A stretch of 48,286 nucleotides of DNA from Reyranella sp. (GTDB lineage: Bacteria; Pseudomonadota; Alphaproteobacteria; Reyranellales; Reyranellaceae): the NCBI GenBank assembly GCA_021732285.1, contig JAKFVH010000223.1, forward strand, positions 1 through 48,286, given 5' to 3'. Made by a program: the position numbers and the translations under genes. The notes under the pieces are model-generated. The model saw only the letters and a list, made by a program, of their open reading frames with translations. It ran no database searches and was not told the DNA's origin. Below are positions 46,442 through 48,286 of this stretch, one piece after another (position 1 is the stretch's first letter; every line of letters starts with the position of its first letter).

Positions 46442-47833
46442 CTAGTCAGGCACGAATTTCGCCGACAGATAGACGCCGTTGCTGATGCCCATCAGGAGCA
46501 TGAAGCCGTCGGGGATGTCGGGGATCATGTAGCTGTTGATCAGCTTGATCGCCACGAAGGCCACCGAAATGAGCGTGAAGAACAGCATCTGAACGCGCGT
46601 GACATCGATCTCCGCCGGATCCTGAGGCGTCACCACGAGGTCGGACCATCGGGGCTGGCGCGGTGTCGCCGGCGCGTTCTGGGTGGTGACGGTGATCGGC
46701 ACCGGCGTGCTTTCCCCCTTGTCGTTCCGGGCGACGACCTGGAAGTCATAGGCGGTATTGGGTAGCAGCCGGGAGATCCGATGGCTGCTCTCCTTGATGA
46801 GGTCGTCGCTCCGCCAGTCGGCAAAGGCCTGCCGCGAGTAACGGACGGTGTATACCGCAGGCACCGCACCGGCTGCCGGCAGGGCCCATTGCAAGGTGAC
46901 GGAGTGGTCGGTCGAGGCGACCATGACGACGCCCACCGGCGCGGCCGGCGCGGTGGCGCCGGTCGGAAGATTGCCCGATGCCGGAGGGGCGGCGGCCGCC
47001 GCCTGCGCATTGGCTCCCTGGATCTTCGCCCCGACAGTCGTCGCCCCGGCAATGCCCAGCAGGACCAGGGCGCCCGTCGGGATGTTGATCAGGCTGCCCG
47101 AAAGACTCATGACGTAGACCGCGCCGGCGCCGAACAGGAAACTCCACAGCATGATCTGCGCCTGCGACAGGCTCGCATAGCCTTCGCGCGTGCTGATCAG
47201 CCTCATCCAAGGCGACCAGCCGGGAACCTTGCGACGCCAGGCCCAGATATAGAGCAGGGCATGCGCGATCAGCACGCACACCAGCGTCATCAGGGTGGCC
47301 GTCCAGACGCTGGTGACGCCGACCTCCAGGAACGCTGTTGCCAGTGTCGAATCCGTCGAGCCGACGATCACCTTCACGTCGGCGACAGGGACCATCCCGC
47401 CGTTGTCGAACTGTGTCGGCTGACCGGCATTGGTCGGCGGCTTGCGGCGCAGCCGCTCGGACCACGTGGAATCGACCCATTTCAGATCGGGCACCGTGAC
47501 GCGGTAAACGGCCTTCGCCGCCGTGAACTCCGCAGCCTGCACGACGGCGGGCGACAGAAAGGGCCCATCCTTGTTCGACCACCGGAAGCAGACGACGACA
47601 TCGATGTCCTTCAGCTTCTGCGCGGCGCTCTCGACCACGATGCGTACCTGGCCGCCGCGCGGCTGCCATCCCGTTGCCGGATCGACCGTGACCACGATAT
47701 CGCTCGGCACGGGCTTTGCCGGCGCCGCATTGCAATCGGCCGCTGCCGCCGGGCCACCAGGCAGGAGCACGCCGGCCCACAGGCAGGCCGCCAGGCCGAG
47801 CCATGCCGGTCGCTTCGCACGTGCTGTCGTCAT
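46442..47833 (-). CDS. Multi-pass membrane protein with one fibronectin type III domain
   Basis: A 463-residue protein. ATG 47833 behind GAGGAGAGCTGC starts a signal peptide (cut near GPAAAADC). Next come a beta-rich domain (about 35-175), two or three membrane helices (TSVWTATLMTLVCVLIAHAL; QAQIMLWSFLFGAGAVYVMS; GALVLLGIAGATTVGAKI), an alanine-proline linker, one FN3 domain (about 295-385, DHSVTLQWALPAAGAVPAVY ... NTAYDFQVVARNDKGES), and two C-terminal helices (MLFFTLISVAFVAIKLINSY; GFMLLMGISNGVYLSAKFVP). FN3 domains between membrane helices are uncommon in bacteria. The topology puts FN3 on the cytoplasmic or periplasmic face depending on helix count; function unknown. Confidence 0.65.
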   Translation of the reverse strand: MTTARAKRPAWLGLAACLWAGVLLPGGPAAAADCNAAPAKPVPSDIVVTVDPATGWQPRGGQVRIVVESAAQKLKDIDVVVCFRWSNKDGPFLSPAVVQAAEFTAAKAVYRVTVPDLKWVDSTWSERLRRKPPTNAGQPTQFDNGGMVPVADVKVIVGSTDSTLATAFLEVGVTSVWTATLMTLVCVLIAHALLYIWAWRRKVPGWSPWMRLISTREGYASLSQAQIMLWSFLFGAGAVYVMSLSGSLINIPTGALVLLGIAGATTVGAKIQGANAQAAAAAPPASGNLPTGATAPAAPVGVVMVASTDHSVTLQWALPAAGAVPAVYTVRYSRQAFADWRSDDLIKESSHRISRLLPNTAYDFQVVARNDKGESTPVPITVTTQNAPATPRQPRWSDLVVTPQDPAEIDVTRVQMLFFTLISVAFVAIKLINSYMIPDIPDGFMLLMGISNGVYLSAKFVPD

Positions 47834-47906
47834 GCAGCTCTCCTCTCCCACGAGGGCGGTACGGGAAGGATTATGCCACTACACGTATCGGTTGTCTTTC
47901 GGAGAC

Positions 47907-48286
47907 TTACTCTAGCGGCTTGAAACCGGTCGAGCGGATGATCGGGCCCCAGGTCGCCGCTTCGACCTTGATCAGGGCGGCGAGCTCGGCCGGCGTGTTG
48001 GACTTGGGCACCATGCCGAGATTGGCGAAGGCCTGGGCGATCTCCTTGCTGGCCAGCGCCTTGGCGATGGCGTCGGACGCACGGCTCACGACGGCAGCCG
48101 GCGTCGCCGCCGGGGCGAACAGGCCGAACCATTCGGTGACCACGAGCTCCTTGACGCCCTGCTCGGCGAAGGTGGCGACGTCGGGATAGAACGGCGAGCG
48201 CTTCTCGCCGCTGGTCGCCAGCACGCGCGCGCGGTTGTCCTTGGTGTAGGGCAGGAACGAACCGTCGGGCAGCATCAGGGCGGCGA
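47907..48286 (-). CDS. Bug/TctC-family periplasmic binding protein, C-terminal part (cut by window edge)
   Basis: The last 125 or so residues of a third Bug protein; the N-terminal part lies beyond the right edge. Sequence includes RVLATSGEKRSPFYPDVATF, EQGVKELVVTEWFGLFAPAA and the C-terminal KVEAATWGPIIRSTGFKPLE, which fit the TctC family (SGxxRSPxxPDVPT, W..LxAPAxTP, and I+xxGxKxE). It ends about 73 nt before the fibronectin protein start. Together with the genes at 34210 and 45420 it makes three Bug proteins in this window, pointing to the large Bug expansion known in Betaproteobacteria and some Alphaproteobacteria. Confidence 0.88.
   Translation of the reverse strand, partial: AALMLPDGSFLPYTKDNRARVLATSGEKRSPFYPDVATFAEQGVKELVVTEWFGLFAPAATPAAVVSRASDAIAKALASKEIAQAFANLGMVPKSNTPAELAALIKVEAATWGPIIRSTGFKPLE

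Noticed and set aside
1-48286. CRISPR arrays, tRNA or rRNA genes, insertion sequences
   Set aside because: Reading both strands showed no regularly spaced short repeats, no cloverleaf with conserved T-loop, and no transposase-like protein.

Overview
The window is high-G+C DNA (about two-thirds G+C by eye) from an alphaproteobacterium. Pointers are a FixL/FixJ/FixK oxygen-signalling set with rhizobial-type heme-PAS residues, polyhydroxybutyrate (PHB) turnover genes, methylmalonyl-CoA mutase with MeaB, several Bug-type (TctC) binding proteins, and a Baeyer-Villiger monooxygenase. I cannot assign a genus from sequence alone; a metabolically versatile Hyphomicrobiales or Rhodospirillales/Reyranella-like soil organism is an inference. 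No rRNA, tRNA, CRISPR array, transposase, integrase or phage structural gene was seen.

Layout. 1-3.4 kb (minus): Atm1-like ABC exporter, MFS transporter and the 5' part of meaB, closely packed. 3.5-4.4 kb: a periplasmic DUF3108 protein. 4.5-11.6 kb: a microaerobic regulatory island. fixL-fixJ are followed by a receiver-only protein, a DUF883 protein and a holin-like membrane protein, then fixK, a phasin and a CBS-CBS-BON protein. Upstream on the minus strand lie a second CBS-CBS-BON paralogue, a broken small gene, a lone HicB-like protein and a translational-machinery-like protein, plus a 42-residue membrane protein on the plus strand. Four FNR/FixK-type boxes sit in these promoters, and FixK keeps the E-x-x-S-R motif that reads such boxes. 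A candidate FixJ site precedes fixK. The likely circuit is oxygen -> FixL -> FixJ -> FixK -> surrounding stress genes.

11.6-20.5 kb: a phytanoyl-CoA dioxygenase-like protein; a probable operon of two sugar-type ABC permeases, a binding protein, a 53-residue membrane protein and an adenosine deaminase-like enzyme; a serine beta-lactamase-like hydrolase; an orphan ABC permease; and a small membrane protein. 20.6-24.2 kb: a lower-G+C orphan gene, methylmalonyl-CoA mutase (partner of MeaB at the left edge), paired inverted repeats, and a small membrane-anchored protein. 24.1-29.1 kb: an RND efflux pump (permease and lipoprotein adaptor) behind a TetR regulator with a palindromic operator.

29.1-34.1 kb: a PHB/ketone-body cluster (patatin-like protein, acetoacetate decarboxylase, 3-hydroxybutyrate dehydrogenase, then intracellular PHB depolymerase) and a glutathione transferase. 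The patatin promoter carries an operator resembling the tetR one, so one regulator may link efflux and PHB mobilisation. 34.1-38 kb: a long palindromic repeat, then a four-gene run (Bug binding protein, an alpha/beta-hydrolase-fold protein lacking its catalytic residues, a D-cysteine desulfhydrase/ACC deaminase-family enzyme, an HSL-type esterase). 38-48.3 kb: an unusual class III cyclase with SRPBCC and zinc-ribbon parts, a low-G+C orphan gene, a Baeyer-Villiger monooxygenase - RidA - BT1-family transporter run, a small anchored protein, two more Bug binding proteins, and a fibronectin type III membrane protein.

The least described elements are the FixK-linked island without oxidase genes, the shared TetR operator, the degenerate hydrolase, and the orphan low-G+C genes.
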